The position numbers and the translations under genes were made by a program. DNA of 32,360 nt. Origin: an uncultured Gammaproteobacteria bacterium (GTDB taxonomy: Bacteria > Pseudomonadota > Gammaproteobacteria > Enterobacterales > Succinivibrionaceae). The stretch spans positions 1 to 32,360 of the forward strand of contig OMZC01000032.1 of assembly GCA_900315395.1 (NCBI GenBank). Reading direction: 5' to 3'. Below are positions 16,546 to 25,673 of this stretch, piece by piece (position 1 is the first letter of the stretch; each line of letters begins with the position of its first letter). The notes beneath the pieces were generated by a model that saw only the letters and a list, made by a program, of their open reading frames with translations, was not told the origin of the DNA and searched no databases.

Positions 16546-18204
16546 CTATTCATAGAAGCCTTTAGCGTATCCGTCTGTTACAACTTCAAAGCTCAAAGGT
16601 GCAACTGTAACTGTGTAAGATCCATCAGCATTCTTTACAGCAGGAGTACTGCTAATTAAGGCTTTTAAACTCTTATCTTTAGCAAACAGCTCACTGCTAA
16701 TAGTTATCTTAGCTACATTGCTTTTATCAAGATTCATCAGATAGAAGAAAGTGTCATCACCTTTGAAGGTCTTTCTACATGAGAAGAGAGTACTTCTAAT
16801 CTTTAAAAGCTCCATCTTGCCATTAGAGATAGCTCCATGTTGAGCGCGCAACTTCATTAAATAGGTAAAGAGGCGTTGATGCTGTAACTCTTTGTCGGTG
16901 AAGTTACTGATCTTGCCATTATCACGAGCTACATGATCGTCATAGTAGCCCATCTCATTTCTCTTTTTATCAAAGTTAGGCACTTCTTGACCTATCTCTT
17001 CACCATAGTAGTTGGTGATAGGTCCTGAGTGCGCTATTGCAAGATAAGACAGCGCAAGATCAACTCTCTTGTCATAGCTCTCCTGTAGTCCTGCTCTTTG
17101 GATAAGATCACCAAAGCGCACCAGATCATGATTTGAGATCATTAGATTTGGATAAGCATGACTAGGAAGGTTGTTCTCGTCATACTTTAAGAGATCGATT
17201 AAGTTTAGTGCTGAATGGTTTTGCTTACCCCACTCTTCAGTGGCTAAGGTCTGTACGATACCGTAGCGTAACCCAAAGTCAAAACAGGAGTCTAGGGCAG
17301 GATCTTTATCCGGACCATAACCTGTTCTTGCCATAGTAGGATTATCAGACCAAATTTCACCTACCATATAGCCTAATGGGTGCACGTCTTTACCGTTACT
17401 GTCTTTATAGGTAACAGTTGCACTGGTGCTCTCTACAGCCTTTTTAATATGACGCCAGGTATCTAATGGTACCTGATAGGCCTGATCAAGTCTCCAACCA
17501 TCAATCTTGTAGTTCTCAATATAGTGAGTTGCTACCTCGGTCATGAACTTTTCAGAATCACCATTGGCATCAAAGTCAGTACAAGAGGTGTTCTCAGGTG
17601 GATTGTATGGTTGCAGATTGCTACCAATACATTTACCAGTCATATGTAAGGTATTGCCTTTAGGTGACTTTGTAATTACATCTGTTCTAAAGTGACCAAA
17701 GACACCGTCTAAGAAGACATACAAGCCATTCTTATGTGCTGTATCGATCAACTCTTTTAATTTTTCATTGGTACCAAAGCGAGGTTCTACATTAAAGTAG
17801 TCATAGATGTAATAACCTGTTGCATCAAGTTTTGATGGTGTCTTACCATCAGGTACTGTTCTAAAGACAGGTGTCATCCAGATAGCATTCATGCCTAAGC
17901 TTTTAATGTAAGGTATGGCATTGATAATACCTTGCAGATCACCTTTGTGTGATGAAGTACCATAGCCTGTATCAAAGTTAATAGAATCATCTCCATTTTG
18001 AAAAGACTCAACCATTACCTGATAAATACGTAAATTAGCTATAGGATCAACCGAACCTGTGTCATTTCTGTAAGATTTAAAAGTGTTGTACCAGCTAGAA
18101 TTAACTGAATCTAGTGTGTATTCATCAACTCCGTTGTTAGAGGCACAACCTGACAATAGAGCTAATAAGCCTAAAGATAGGGGAGTTTTAATTATTGTTT
18201 TCAT
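16546..18204 (-). CDS. GH13 α-amylase-family lipoprotein
   Basis: A glycoside hydrolase of the α-amylase family, 552 residues from the ATG at 18204. That start has GGAA just upstream and puts a lipoprotein signal directly at the N-terminus (LALLSGC, lipid Cys20); a longer frame to 18345 would bury it. The four GH13 regions are present: DGVFGH (166-171, with Gly in place of the usual Asn), GWRLDQ with nucleophile Asp240, GEIW with acid/base Glu283, and ISNHD with Asp360. The N-terminal barrel opening is IYQVMVESFQNGDDS; the last 100 residues form the usual β-sandwich. It probably degrades starch or maltodextrins from the periplasm or outer membrane. The exact substrate specificity cannot be read. 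Confidence 0.9.
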   Translation of the reverse strand: MKTIIKTPLSLGLLALLSGCASNNGVDEYTLDSVNSSWYNTFKSYRNDTGSVDPIANLRIYQVMVESFQNGDDSINFDTGYGTSSHKGDLQGIINAIPYIKSLGMNAIWMTPVFRTVPDGKTPSKLDATGYYIYDYFNVEPRFGTNEKLKELIDTAHKNGLYVFLDGVFGHFRTDVITKSPKGNTLHMTGKCIGSNLQPYNPPENTSCTDFDANGDSEKFMTEVATHYIENYKIDGWRLDQAYQVPLDTWRHIKKAVESTSATVTYKDSNGKDVHPLGYMVGEIWSDNPTMARTGYGPDKDPALDSCFDFGLRYGIVQTLATEEWGKQNHSALNLIDLLKYDENNLPSHAYPNLMISNHDLVRFGDLIQRAGLQESYDKRVDLALSYLAIAHSGPITNYYGEEIGQEVPNFDKKRNEMGYYDDHVARDNGKISNFTDKELQHQRLFTYLMKLRAQHGAISNGKMELLKIRSTLFSCRKTFKGDDTFFYLMNLDKSNVAKITISSELFAKDKSLKALISSTPAVKNADGSYTVTVAPLSFEVVTDGYAKGFYE

Positions 18205-18417
18205 AGTTTTCCAAGACATGTTTATTTGATTTATGAAGGCATTGTACGGAGAATACTTACAAAATATTTGGAGATATTTCACAAGTTTTGAGCGGATTTG
18301 CAGGAAATAATGAAAACTATGCAAAAAACTGAGTAAAACCCTCAAATTTGCTTGAAATGGATCACGTTGAGCACGAACTTAAACTTAAGGTCTTACAACC
18401 AACAGCTCTTACTATCA

Positions 18418-18900
18418 CTAGCAACTAACAGTAGCGTATGTAACCTTTAAAGCTGTAAAGAACACTTTTATAAGATCCTGAACTTTTAACTTCACAGTCA
18501 TGGTGTTTACGCCAGGATGACAGCCGATAAATTCATAAGATAACAGCTCGTTGTCGATGAGTACCTTTACTTTATGCTCAGTATCAGATACCAAATCTAA
18601 AGGACTTACCGCACCTGTAGTTACATCTAATAGTCTCTTTAAATCAGTATCGGAGGCAAAGGATAGGTGTGAAGAGTTAATCTCTTTAGCAAGGTTATTT
18701 ACTTTGACTCTTTTGTCACCTGCTACCATCAGTAAAAAGAACTCCTGTTGACGGTTTACTAACAACAGATTTTTGCAAGGCTCTATATGTAACTTCTTCT
18801 CAATCTCAAGACCATCCTGCATGGTAAGCAAAGGTTCATGTTCTAGAACATCATAGTGGATGTTAAGCGAGGTGAGAGTATCTAAAATACGGTTAGACAA
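18418..18900 (-). CDS. YbaK/ProXp-like trans-editing aminoacyl-tRNA deacylase
   Basis: A 160-residue single-domain protein of the YbaK/ProX superfamily, which hydrolyses mischarged tRNA, for example Ala-tRNA(Pro). Family features are visible: PCKNLLLVN with the conserved Lys, VTTGAVSPLDL (the GxVSPxxL loop), and GCHPGVNTMTVKL near the C-terminus. This pattern is closest to the stand-alone ProXp-ala/PrdX group. The start is TTG at 18900 with AGAGGA 5 nt upstream; the next Met (about residue 27) would cut into the domain. It lies 38 nt after the response regulator gene on the same strand, so it may share its transcript, though its function is unrelated. Substrate tRNA is inferred. Confidence 0.85.
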   Translation of the reverse strand: MSNRILDTLTSLNIHYDVLEHEPLLTMQDGLEIEKKLHIEPCKNLLLVNRQQEFFLLMVAGDKRVKVNNLAKEINSSHLSFASDTDLKRLLDVTTGAVSPLDLVSDTEHKVKVLIDNELLSYEFIGCHPGVNTMTVKLKVQDLIKVFFTALKVTYATVSC

Positions 18901-18938
18901 GGTAATCCTCTAAATTTAAATCTTGCAATAATAATGGG

Positions 18939-19844
18939 CTATTTTTGATTGATCACTTTTAAAGCCATGTTAGCAGCACTTGTCCTATTTTCTACGAGCA
19001 TTTTCTCAAAAACGCTCTCTAGATGCTTGTTTACAGTTCTTGGGCTTATCCCAAGAATCATTGCTAAGTCTTTATTAGATTTACCTTGGCTTACCCAATA
19101 CAGAACCTCACCTTCACGCTCTGTTAGAGAAAAGTGTTCACACAGTAATTTTGACTCATCTACTTTAGGTTTATCTTCAGAAATACTGAATATAAACAGA
19201 TCGTTCTTCTTGTTGTCGTATTTTAATGTTAACTTAGGATCAGAGTCAGGAATGGTTATCTCCATTTTATCTTCAAGCTTTGCAACGATCTTTTTAAAGA
19301 AGCACGGAAGAGTGCTGACAATATCGATCTTTTTTATTCCTGAGTTATCAAGTAATTGTCCTGCTTTTGGAGTCATCCACTTGATATTACCATTATTGTC
19401 TACAGCAATAGAGCTCAAGCCTACGCTATCTAAGAGTTCTCGAGACATAGTAATTTGACGAGATTTCTTTATGTGAGTTTTTATTCTTGCAACTAGTTCT
19501 TTTATGCGGATTGGTTTTTGAATGTAATCAACAGCACCACTGTTAAAACTAGATTCAACGTTATTCTCAGAATCTAGTCCTGTCATAAAAATTACAGGAA
19601 CAGATTCTAAATCAGGATTTTGTTTTAGCGTTTTGCAAGTTTCAAAACCATCCATTTCAGGCATTACTGCGTCAAGTAAAATGAGATCTGGTTTGATCTT
19701 TTTACAAATTGAAACTGCTTGCATACCACTTAAAGCAACTAATACAGAAAATCCCTCATTGTCTAATGCATCGTTAAGCATAGAAACGGTATCAGGTGAA
19801 TCATCCACAACTAGTACTATTTCATCTTCGTTTTCGTCGTTCAT
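18939..19844 (-). CDS. NarL/LuxR-type response regulator with central PAS-like region
   Basis: A 301-residue DNA-binding response regulator. The receiver domain (about 8-125) has the acidic pair Asp14/Asp15, phospho-acceptor Asp58 in LLDAVMPEMDG, Thr88 and Lys110 in QKP. A short PAS-like region (about 138-215) follows. The C-terminal LuxR helix-turn-helix contains SLTEREGEVLYWVSQGKSNK and GISPRTVNKHL. It begins 4 nt after the end of the permease-kinase gene, so the two are almost certainly a cognate pair. Its probable targets are the 16-bp inverted repeats before the urtA-like gene and amiF, whose 7-2-7 layout matches that of NarL-family sites. Confidence 0.92.
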   Translation of the reverse strand: MNDENEDEIVLVVDDSPDTVSMLNDALDNEGFSVLVALSGMQAVSICKKIKPDLILLDAVMPEMDGFETCKTLKQNPDLESVPVIFMTGLDSENNVESSFNSGAVDYIQKPIRIKELVARIKTHIKKSRQITMSRELLDSVGLSSIAVDNNGNIKWMTPKAGQLLDNSGIKKIDIVSTLPCFFKKIVAKLEDKMEITIPDSDPKLTLKYDNKKNDLFIFSISEDKPKVDESKLLCEHFSLTEREGEVLYWVSQGKSNKDLAMILGISPRTVNKHLESVFEKMLVENRTSAANMALKVINQK

Positions 19845-19848
19845 TTTG

Positions 19849-22800
19849 TTATTCCAGATGACTCTTTAGTTCGTCAAATTTCATTTCATCAGCTAAAGAT
19901 AGTAAAAGATCTTTTTGTTGTTGAGAAATGAGGTTATTGGTAAAACACTTTTCTGTAAGTTTTTTTATTCCGCTAATATACCCTATTGAAATGTACTGCT
20001 CTAATTTATCCTTTTCTAAAGGCGGTAATTTTACTGTTTTGGTGCAGTCTGAATTGAAATTGAGCACCTTATTTTCGGTAGCTTTCTGTGCAACTTCATG
20101 TTTGTTTTCTGAGTCAGATGTAGAAAATTCTTGGACCTTTGTAGGTTCATCTCCCTTATATATATAATCAACAGGTAGCACTCTAGCAATAGCATCAAAA
20201 AGACGTTTTTGCTTAAAAGGTTTGATTATGTAGCCATTGTGTAGTGCGCGAATATCTTCAGGAACGTTACCTTCACTAGCCTCAGCTGACACCATAATAA
20301 TTGGCGCTCTTATTCCTAAAGCTCTTAACTGTTGAAGCAAATACCAACCATTGTGAACAGGCATTGCAACATCTACTAAAAACAGTGAGTATGAGTTAAG
20401 TTCTTCTTTAGTTTTTAATAGTACTGAGTCTGGACAGTCAGCGGTGTCCACTACAAAACCTACAGGTTTTAGTATTGATACAACTAAGTTGCGATGATCC
20501 TCGTTATCATCAACTTCTAGTATTTTGAAAGGGTTTGTTTGTGAATTACTATAGCCACAAACGATTTTTTCGTGTTTAGAAAGATTTGGATCAGCAAAGG
20601 CTCGAGACAATTTTATTTTTACAGAAAATGTTGTACCTACGCCATGAATGCTGTTAACTTCAAGTTCGCCTCCCATAATGGTTACAAGCAGATTGGTAAT
20701 AGTTAATCCTAATCCTGTTCCTCCTGCTTTCTTTTTAGCTTCATCAAGTCTGTTAAAAGGCTCAAAGATCTTTTTTAAATCGTTCTCCTTTATACCAATA
20801 CCGCTGTCTTTAATGATAAATTCTGCTACTTCATTTCTGTATTTAACTGTTAAATTTACACCTCCTACAGAAGTGTACTTAACAGCGTTGGATAGCAGAT
20901 TTATCAAGATCTGTCTTAATCTTTTTTCGTCTGTATAGACAAGTTGAGGTAAGTTACCTGTTATGTCAGAGGTGAACTTCAAATCCTTTTGAGATGCTTT
21001 ATCTGAGAAGTAATCGATAAGCTCATCAATAAGTTGCTTTAGGTTTAAGTTTTCATAATGAAGTTCAAGTCTGCCAGCTTCAATCTTAGAAATATCAAGA
21101 AGTCCTTCAATGAGATCTGCTAGATAATCAGCTGAACGACACATGATCCTAATAGCCTTTTGGTGTTTAGGCGGAATATCAGATGACTGAGATAGTATTT
21201 GGCCATAGCCTGTGATTGTGTTCAGAGGTGTTCTTAATTCATGAGATATTCCGGAGAGATAGCGACTTTTTGCTCTATTAGCCGCATCTGCATTTTTTTT
21301 AGCTTCTGAAAGGAGTTTTTCTGTTTTTTGCCTTTCATTAACTTCATTTATCAAAAGCAAATTTTGAGTATGAAATTCCTCTTGTGTTCTTTTTCTGCTT
21401 TCCTCAACAAGCATGAACATCAAAGAAAAGATACAAAATATGAACTCAAATAGTAAAAAGCACAGTGTAAATCCTGAAAGTAAAGTCGCTTTGTCAATTT
21501 GAGAAAACTTGTATTCAACAGTGTAGTAAGATGCGGTTATTACCGTGAAATTAGCAATCGAATATACTAAAAGATGGCTTAAAAATCGCAATATTCTCTT
21601 TGCAATTGTTGTTCTTAATTGCTCTGGAAGAATTCTTTCAAGTTGATACTGTATGTTTGCATGTTTTTTACACTCATCTTCACAACAAGAATCAAGAGTG
21701 CAGCACAAAGAACAAATGTACCCACCATATCTAGGACAATAACAAAGATCTTGAGAGTCAAAGGTGTTTTTACAGATGGAACACTCATGTTGACCGTGTA
21801 TGACGTCTACTTTTCTTGCTAGGTAATATTTTCCATGAGTTATAAAAGCCAAGCTAGGGCATAGCACAAAGGTTAGAACTAGAGTAAATGGAGCGCAAAA
21901 TGCTTCTAAAAATTGTCCAAAAATTCCAAAATAAGCAAGATATCCTAACAAAGACGATATCAGCATGGAGCCAAATCCAACCGGATTTATGTCATACAGA
22001 TAAGCTCTTTTAAACTCGATCCCTTTAGGACTTAAATGAAGTCTTTTATTGATGCTCAGATCGGCTGCTATAGTGCCACACCAAGCTACAGCTACGATTG
22101 CATATAAGTTAAGAACAGATGTAGCAATTGAGTAGATACCATAGCATGTAAGAATGTAGGCAATAATTACATTAAAGAATACCCATACCACACGACCAGG
22201 ATGTGTATGAGTTAATCTTGAGAAGAAATTTGACCAAGCTAAAGATCCTGCGTATCCATTGGTAACGTTAATTTTAATTTGAGAAAGGCCCACAAAAGCT
22301 ACCGTAAGAAGAAGCGCCACTGTGTTAGCATAAGATCCTAAAAATGAGGTTGTTTCATCAAATACCTTAAGGTACATAAAATTAGGATCAATAGCATTTT
22401 TAAAAGGTGTCTCGATGCTTATAAGGTAGACTCCAAGAAATGCTCCTATCAGTATTTTTATTCCGCCTAACAGTATCCAACTAGGTCCTGCGATTAAAGT
22501 TCCTAAGTATCTGGCTTTCTTATTCTCTTTAGTTTTGTTTGGCATAAATCTCAAGTAATCAACTTGCTCTCCAATTTGAGAAATCAGAGCCATCAGTATT
22601 GATAAAGAGTAGCCAAAAAAGCATAAATTGAAATCTGAACTAGAGCTTAAAGATAGACTCAAGTGAGAATCTTTAAATAGTAATAAAACACCTGCTATAG
22701 AAAGAATTTGTAATATTGCCCAAACAGGTTGAGTGTAGCGTTGAAACTTACTGATGAAGCTAAATCCATTCAATATAAGGGGAATAATCACAAGTGACGT

Positions 22801-23259
22801 TACAAGATAACCTATCCATAGAGGCAAATTAAAGGCTATCTGCAACATATTAGAGAGAATAGTTGATTCAAAGGCTAAAAAGATAAATGTAAACGAAGCA
22901 TAAACAAGCGAGGTTACAGATGAGCCTAGATAACCAAAGCCAGATCCTCTTGTAAGAAGATCGATATCAACATTGTATTTTGCAGCGTAAAAAGCAATAG
23001 GTTTACTAACTAAAAAGATAAGGGGGAGCGCTACTAATAAAGCAAAAAAGAGGTGGTTAAATCCGTAAAAGATAGCAATATTAGCTCCAATAACTTCAAG
23101 TGCTAGAAAGCTAATTGAACCTAAGGCAGCGTTCGATACTGTCAAAGGGTTTCTCTTTCGAGCATTTTCAGCTGTATAGCGTAAAGAAAAATCTTCTAAT
23201 GTTTGGTTAGCTACGTATCTGCTATAAACTCTTCTTGCTTTAATTACCGGCTGTACCAA
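19849..23259 (-). CDS. NCS1-type permease fused to hybrid histidine kinase
   Basis: The protein has 1136 residues. The N-terminal 470 or so form a multi-spanning NCS1 (purine/cytosine permease-like) transporter. A Cys-rich segment follows (493-530: ten Cys, including CSIC, CYC, CSLCC, CC), then two transmembrane helices (about 557-620), a coiled linker, the phospho-accepting domain with His673 in SHELRTPL, and an ATPase domain (Asn791, DSGIGI 818-823, GGTGLGL 847-853). A receiver domain (Asp917/918, Asp963, Lys1013) and an α-helical tail end the protein. It probably senses a transported nitrogen compound and signals to the adjacent NarL-type regulator. The start is TTG at 23259 with AAGGAG 6 nt upstream. 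It is divergent from the urt-like operon, which it probably controls. Confidence 0.93.
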   Translation of the reverse strand: MVQPVIKARRVYSRYVANQTLEDFSLRYTAENARKRNPLTVSNAALGSISFLALEVIGANIAIFYGFNHLFFALLVALPLIFLVSKPIAFYAAKYNVDIDLLTRGSGFGYLGSSVTSLVYASFTFIFLAFESTILSNMLQIAFNLPLWIGYLVTSLVIIPLILNGFSFISKFQRYTQPVWAILQILSIAGVLLLFKDSHLSLSLSSSSDFNLCFFGYSLSILMALISQIGEQVDYLRFMPNKTKENKKARYLGTLIAGPSWILLGGIKILIGAFLGVYLISIETPFKNAIDPNFMYLKVFDETTSFLGSYANTVALLLTVAFVGLSQIKINVTNGYAGSLAWSNFFSRLTHTHPGRVVWVFFNVIIAYILTCYGIYSIATSVLNLYAIVAVAWCGTIAADLSINKRLHLSPKGIEFKRAYLYDINPVGFGSMLISSLLGYLAYFGIFGQFLEAFCAPFTLVLTFVLCPSLAFITHGKYYLARKVDVIHGQHECSICKNTFDSQDLCYCPRYGGYICSLCCTLDSCCEDECKKHANIQYQLERILPEQLRTTIAKRILRFLSHLLVYSIANFTVITASYYTVEYKFSQIDKATLLSGFTLCFLLFEFIFCIFSLMFMLVEESRKRTQEEFHTQNLLLINEVNERQKTEKLLSEAKKNADAANRAKSRYLSGISHELRTPLNTITGYGQILSQSSDIPPKHQKAIRIMCRSADYLADLIEGLLDISKIEAGRLELHYENLNLKQLIDELIDYFSDKASQKDLKFTSDITGNLPQLVYTDEKRLRQILINLLSNAVKYTSVGGVNLTVKYRNEVAEFIIKDSGIGIKENDLKKIFEPFNRLDEAKKKAGGTGLGLTITNLLVTIMGGELEVNSIHGVGTTFSVKIKLSRAFADPNLSKHEKIVCGYSNSQTNPFKILEVDDNEDHRNLVVSILKPVGFVVDTADCPDSVLLKTKEELNSYSLFLVDVAMPVHNGWYLLQQLRALGIRAPIIMVSAEASEGNVPEDIRALHNGYIIKPFKQKRLFDAIARVLPVDYIYKGDEPTKVQEFSTSDSENKHEVAQKATENKVLNFNSDCTKTVKLPPLEKDKLEQYISIGYISGIKKLTEKCFTNNLISQQQKDLLLSLADEMKFDELKSHLE

Positions 23260-23330
23260 AATCGACTCCTTACCACAATCTCTTATGGCTCTTCTTTACT
23301 CCATTTTCTTCCTATCTTCTTTGTCAGGCA

Positions 23331-23346
23331 TACGTAATTTGACGTA
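23331..23346 (+). promoter_or_regulatory. NarL-type 7-2-7 inverted repeat upstream of urtA
   Basis: TACGTAATTTGACGTA is an inverted repeat of two heptamers (TACGTAA and, on the other strand, TACGTCA) separated by 2 bp. It matches 14 of 16 bases of the site upstream of amiF and lies at the same distance from the -10 region. It is the probable binding site of the neighbouring response regulator. It lies between the divergent kinase gene and urtA, so it could act on both. Confidence 0.75.
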
Positions 23347-23391
23347 GTCGCATAGAGCATTCTGCACATTCAGTCACAACTTTTCCTTTGT

Positions 23392-23397
23392 GATAAT
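23392..23397 (+). promoter_or_regulatory. Predicted -10 element of the urt operon
   Basis: GATAAT, followed by GA, with no good -35 hexamer 17 bp upstream (TTCAGT). A weak -35 fits an activator-dependent promoter. The predicted start near 23404 puts the regulator site at about -66, a class I position. The operon leader would be about 33 nt. Confidence 0.6.
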
Positions 23398-23436
23398 GAC
23401 ATCAAATCGTTATTAACCCACAGAGGAGAAAACATC

Positions 23437-24663
23437 ATGGAAAAACATACCAAGATGAACTTCATATCAAAGGCTCTGACAGCTTTGGCTTTAAGTGCAA
23501 CTGTCTCAACCTCAGCTTTTGCAGCAGACAGCGTAAATACCACAGGTCTTGCGGTTACCGACACTACTGTAAAAGTAGGTATTCTGCATTCAATCACTGG
23601 CACCATGGCTTTATCAGAGGCCGGTTCCGTTCAGGCAGAAAAACTTGCCATTGATCAGATCAACAAACAGGGCGGTGTGCTAGGTCGTAAGATTGAAGTG
23701 GTACAAGAAGATGGTGCTTCTGACTGGCCTACCTATGCAGAAAAAGCTCAGAAACTTATTGTAAATGATAAAGTAGCTGCAGTGTTCGGTTGCTGGACTT
23801 CTGCATCAAGAAAGGCCGTTCTCCCTATTTTTGAGCAATATAACAACATGCTGTTTTACCCAACTTTTTATGAGGGTCTAGAACAGTCTCCAAACGTGAT
23901 CTATACAGGTCAGGAAGCCACTCAGCAGATATTAGCAGGTCTTGATTGGGTAATGAAAGAAAAAGGTGCAAAGACCTTTTATCTAATTGGCTCTGACTAT
24001 ATTTGGCCTCGTACTTCTTTCAAGATTGCAAGAAAGCATATTGAAAAGAATGGTCTAAAAGTTTTAGGTGAAGAGTATTACCCATTAGGTCACACTCAGT
24101 TCAACTCTGTTATCAACAAGATCAAATTAAAGAAACCTGATGTGATCTTCTCAATTGTCGTAGGTGGCTCTAATGTAGCTTTCTACAAACAGTTAAAGGC
24201 AGCTGGTATCGATCTTAAGAAAGAAAAGCCAATGCTTCTATCAACCTCTGTTACAGAAGATGAAGTGCTAGGTATTGGTGGTGAGAACTATGAAGGTGCT
24301 TACTCAGTAACCAAGTACTTTGAAAGCATGGATAACGAGAACAACAAAAAGTTTGTCGCAGACTTTAAGAAAATGTGGGGCGACAAGATTGTTATCGGTG
24401 ATGTTACAGAGTCAGCTTACTTAGGTCCTTGGTTATGGAAGGCTGCTGTTGAAAAGGCAGGTTCTTTTGATATCGACGCTATTAAGAAAACATTACCAGG
24501 TACTGTATTCGATGGTGCACCAAACGGTTCTGTAAAGGTTCATGAAAACCACCACCTGTATATGAAGACAGTAATTGGTCAAGGTCAAAAAGATGGTCAG
24601 TTTAAGGTTGTTTATGAGTCAGGTGTGATTGAACCTAACCCATTCCCAGAGGGATATCAATAA
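23437..24663 (+). CDS. urtA: Urea/short-chain amide ABC transporter, substrate-binding protein
   Basis: The periplasmic binding protein of a branched-chain amino acid-type ABC transporter, 408 residues. A Sec signal peptide with a cut after AFA (about residue 29) precedes the mature domain. Features of the UrtA/FmdD group are visible: VKVGILHSITGTMALSE, GGVLGRKIEVVQEDGASDWP, VFGCWTSASRKAVLP, and a C-terminal NHHLYMKT-like segment. GAGGAG lies 8 nt before the ATG. This family binds urea or short amides; sequence alone does not separate the two, and the nearby formamidase favours formamide. A GC-rich hairpin follows the gene, likely giving the binding protein more expression than the membrane parts. 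Confidence 0.9.
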   Translation: MEKHTKMNFISKALTALALSATVSTSAFAADSVNTTGLAVTDTTVKVGILHSITGTMALSEAGSVQAEKLAIDQINKQGGVLGRKIEVVQEDGASDWPTYAEKAQKLIVNDKVAAVFGCWTSASRKAVLPIFEQYNNMLFYPTFYEGLEQSPNVIYTGQEATQQILAGLDWVMKEKGAKTFYLIGSDYIWPRTSFKIARKHIEKNGLKVLGEEYYPLGHTQFNSVINKIKLKKPDVIFSIVVGGSNVAFYKQLKAAGIDLKKEKPMLLSTSVTEDEVLGIGGENYEGAYSVTKYFESMDNENNKKFVADFKKMWGDKIVIGDVTESAYLGPWLWKAAVEKAGSFDIDAIKKTLPGTVFDGAPNGSVKVHENHHLYMKTVIGQGQKDGQFKVVYESGVIEPNPFPEGYQ

Positions 24664-24690
24664 CAGAAAGACTGATTAGCCATCAATCTA

Positions 24691-24711
24691 AAAGGGGGTA
24701 AATCCCCCTTT
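24691..24711 (+). terminator. Intra-operon hairpin between urtA and urtB
   Basis: AAAGGGGG (24691-24698) and CCCCCTTT (24704-24711) form a perfect 8-bp stem with a 5-nt loop (TAAAT). Only three Ts follow, so it is probably a partial terminator or a 3' stabilising stem for the urtA message. Confidence 0.75.
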
Positions 24712-24736
24712 ATAAAATCTTATAGGAGCAAATCTT

Positions 24737-25663
24737 ATGTTTTCAGATTACAGTTTTGAGGATCTTGCCTCCATTTTCGCCATGCAAGGCTTCGCAGGTC
24801 TATCCCTGTTCTCAGTTTTCCTTCTTATGGCATTAGGATTAGCCATTATCTTTGGTCAGATGGGCGTTATCAATATGGCTCATGGTGAGTTCATGATTTT
24901 AGGAGCCTATACTACTTATCTGACTTCTCATTTTTTTGAAAATTATTTACCTTCTCTATTTCCAATTTATTTCTTTGTAGCTTTGATCTTGTCTTTCATC
25001 TTCACAGGATTATTAGGAGCCCTGATAGAGTATTTGATGATAAGACATCTCTACTCAAGACCTTTGGATACTTTACTTGCTACATGGGGCCTGAGCTTAA
25101 TTTTGCAGCAGACTTATCGTTCAATATTTGGAGCTCGTGAAGTTGGTGTAACCCTACCAGATTGGCTAATGGGTTCAGTAAACCTGACTGACAGCATCGA
25201 AATCCCAATCAACGGTCTTTTTGTTTTGTGTCTAACCATTTTCGTAACTTTCTCAGTTTGGTACATCATGTATCGCTCAAAGCTAGGAAGACAACTAAGA
25301 GCTGTAATTTTAAATCGTCCTATGGCCGGTGCTGTTGGTATCAATACAGGTCTCGTTGACAGACTGACTTTTGGTTTGGGCTGTGGAATTGCAGGTGTAG
25401 CAGGTTGTGCATTCACAATGATTGGTTCAACCGGTCCTACAGCAGGCCAGCTCTATATTGTTGATACTTTCTTAGTTGTTGTATTTGGTGGTGCAGGAAC
25501 TTTAATTGGAACAATTGCCTCTGCTTTTGGTATTGCTCAGGCTCAATCAGTAATGGAGTTCTTTATGTCTGGTTCTATGGCAAAAGTTCTAACTCTATTG
25601 TTTGTAGTTGGCATTCTAATGATTAGACCACAAGGTCTGTTCTCTGTAAAAGTTCGTCACTAA
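24737..25663 (+). CDS. urtB: Urea/amide ABC transporter permease (UrtB-like)
   Basis: An inner-membrane permease of the LivH/UrtB type, 308 residues with about eight hydrophobic segments. Family motifs are MALGLAIIFGQMGVINMAHGEFMILGAY near the N-terminus and RAVILNRPMAGAVGINTGLVDRLTFGLGCGIAGVAG, the cytoplasmic loop that contacts the ATPases, near residue 200. It lacks the long periplasmic N-terminal extension seen in many UrtB proteins, so it is the short form. It pairs with the UrtC-like permease 10 nt downstream. TAGGAG precedes the ATG. Confidence 0.9.
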   Translation: MFSDYSFEDLASIFAMQGFAGLSLFSVFLLMALGLAIIFGQMGVINMAHGEFMILGAYTTYLTSHFFENYLPSLFPIYFFVALILSFIFTGLLGALIEYLMIRHLYSRPLDTLLATWGLSLILQQTYRSIFGAREVGVTLPDWLMGSVNLTDSIEIPINGLFVLCLTIFVTFSVWYIMYRSKLGRQLRAVILNRPMAGAVGINTGLVDRLTFGLGCGIAGVAGCAFTMIGSTGPTAGQLYIVDTFLVVVFGGAGTLIGTIASAFGIAQAQSVMEFFMSGSMAKVLTLLFVVGILMIRPQGLFSVKVRH

Positions 25664-25673
25664 GGAGAATACT

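Noticed and set aside
18205-18345. Extended N-terminus of the amylase
   Set aside because: It would put 47 residues before a clear lipoprotein signal peptide. The ATG at 18204 gives the signal at the N-terminus.
18346-18417. Terminator for the YbaK-like gene
   Set aside because: The gap holds only a weak CTTAA/TTAAG palindrome without a T tract; no convincing hairpin was found.
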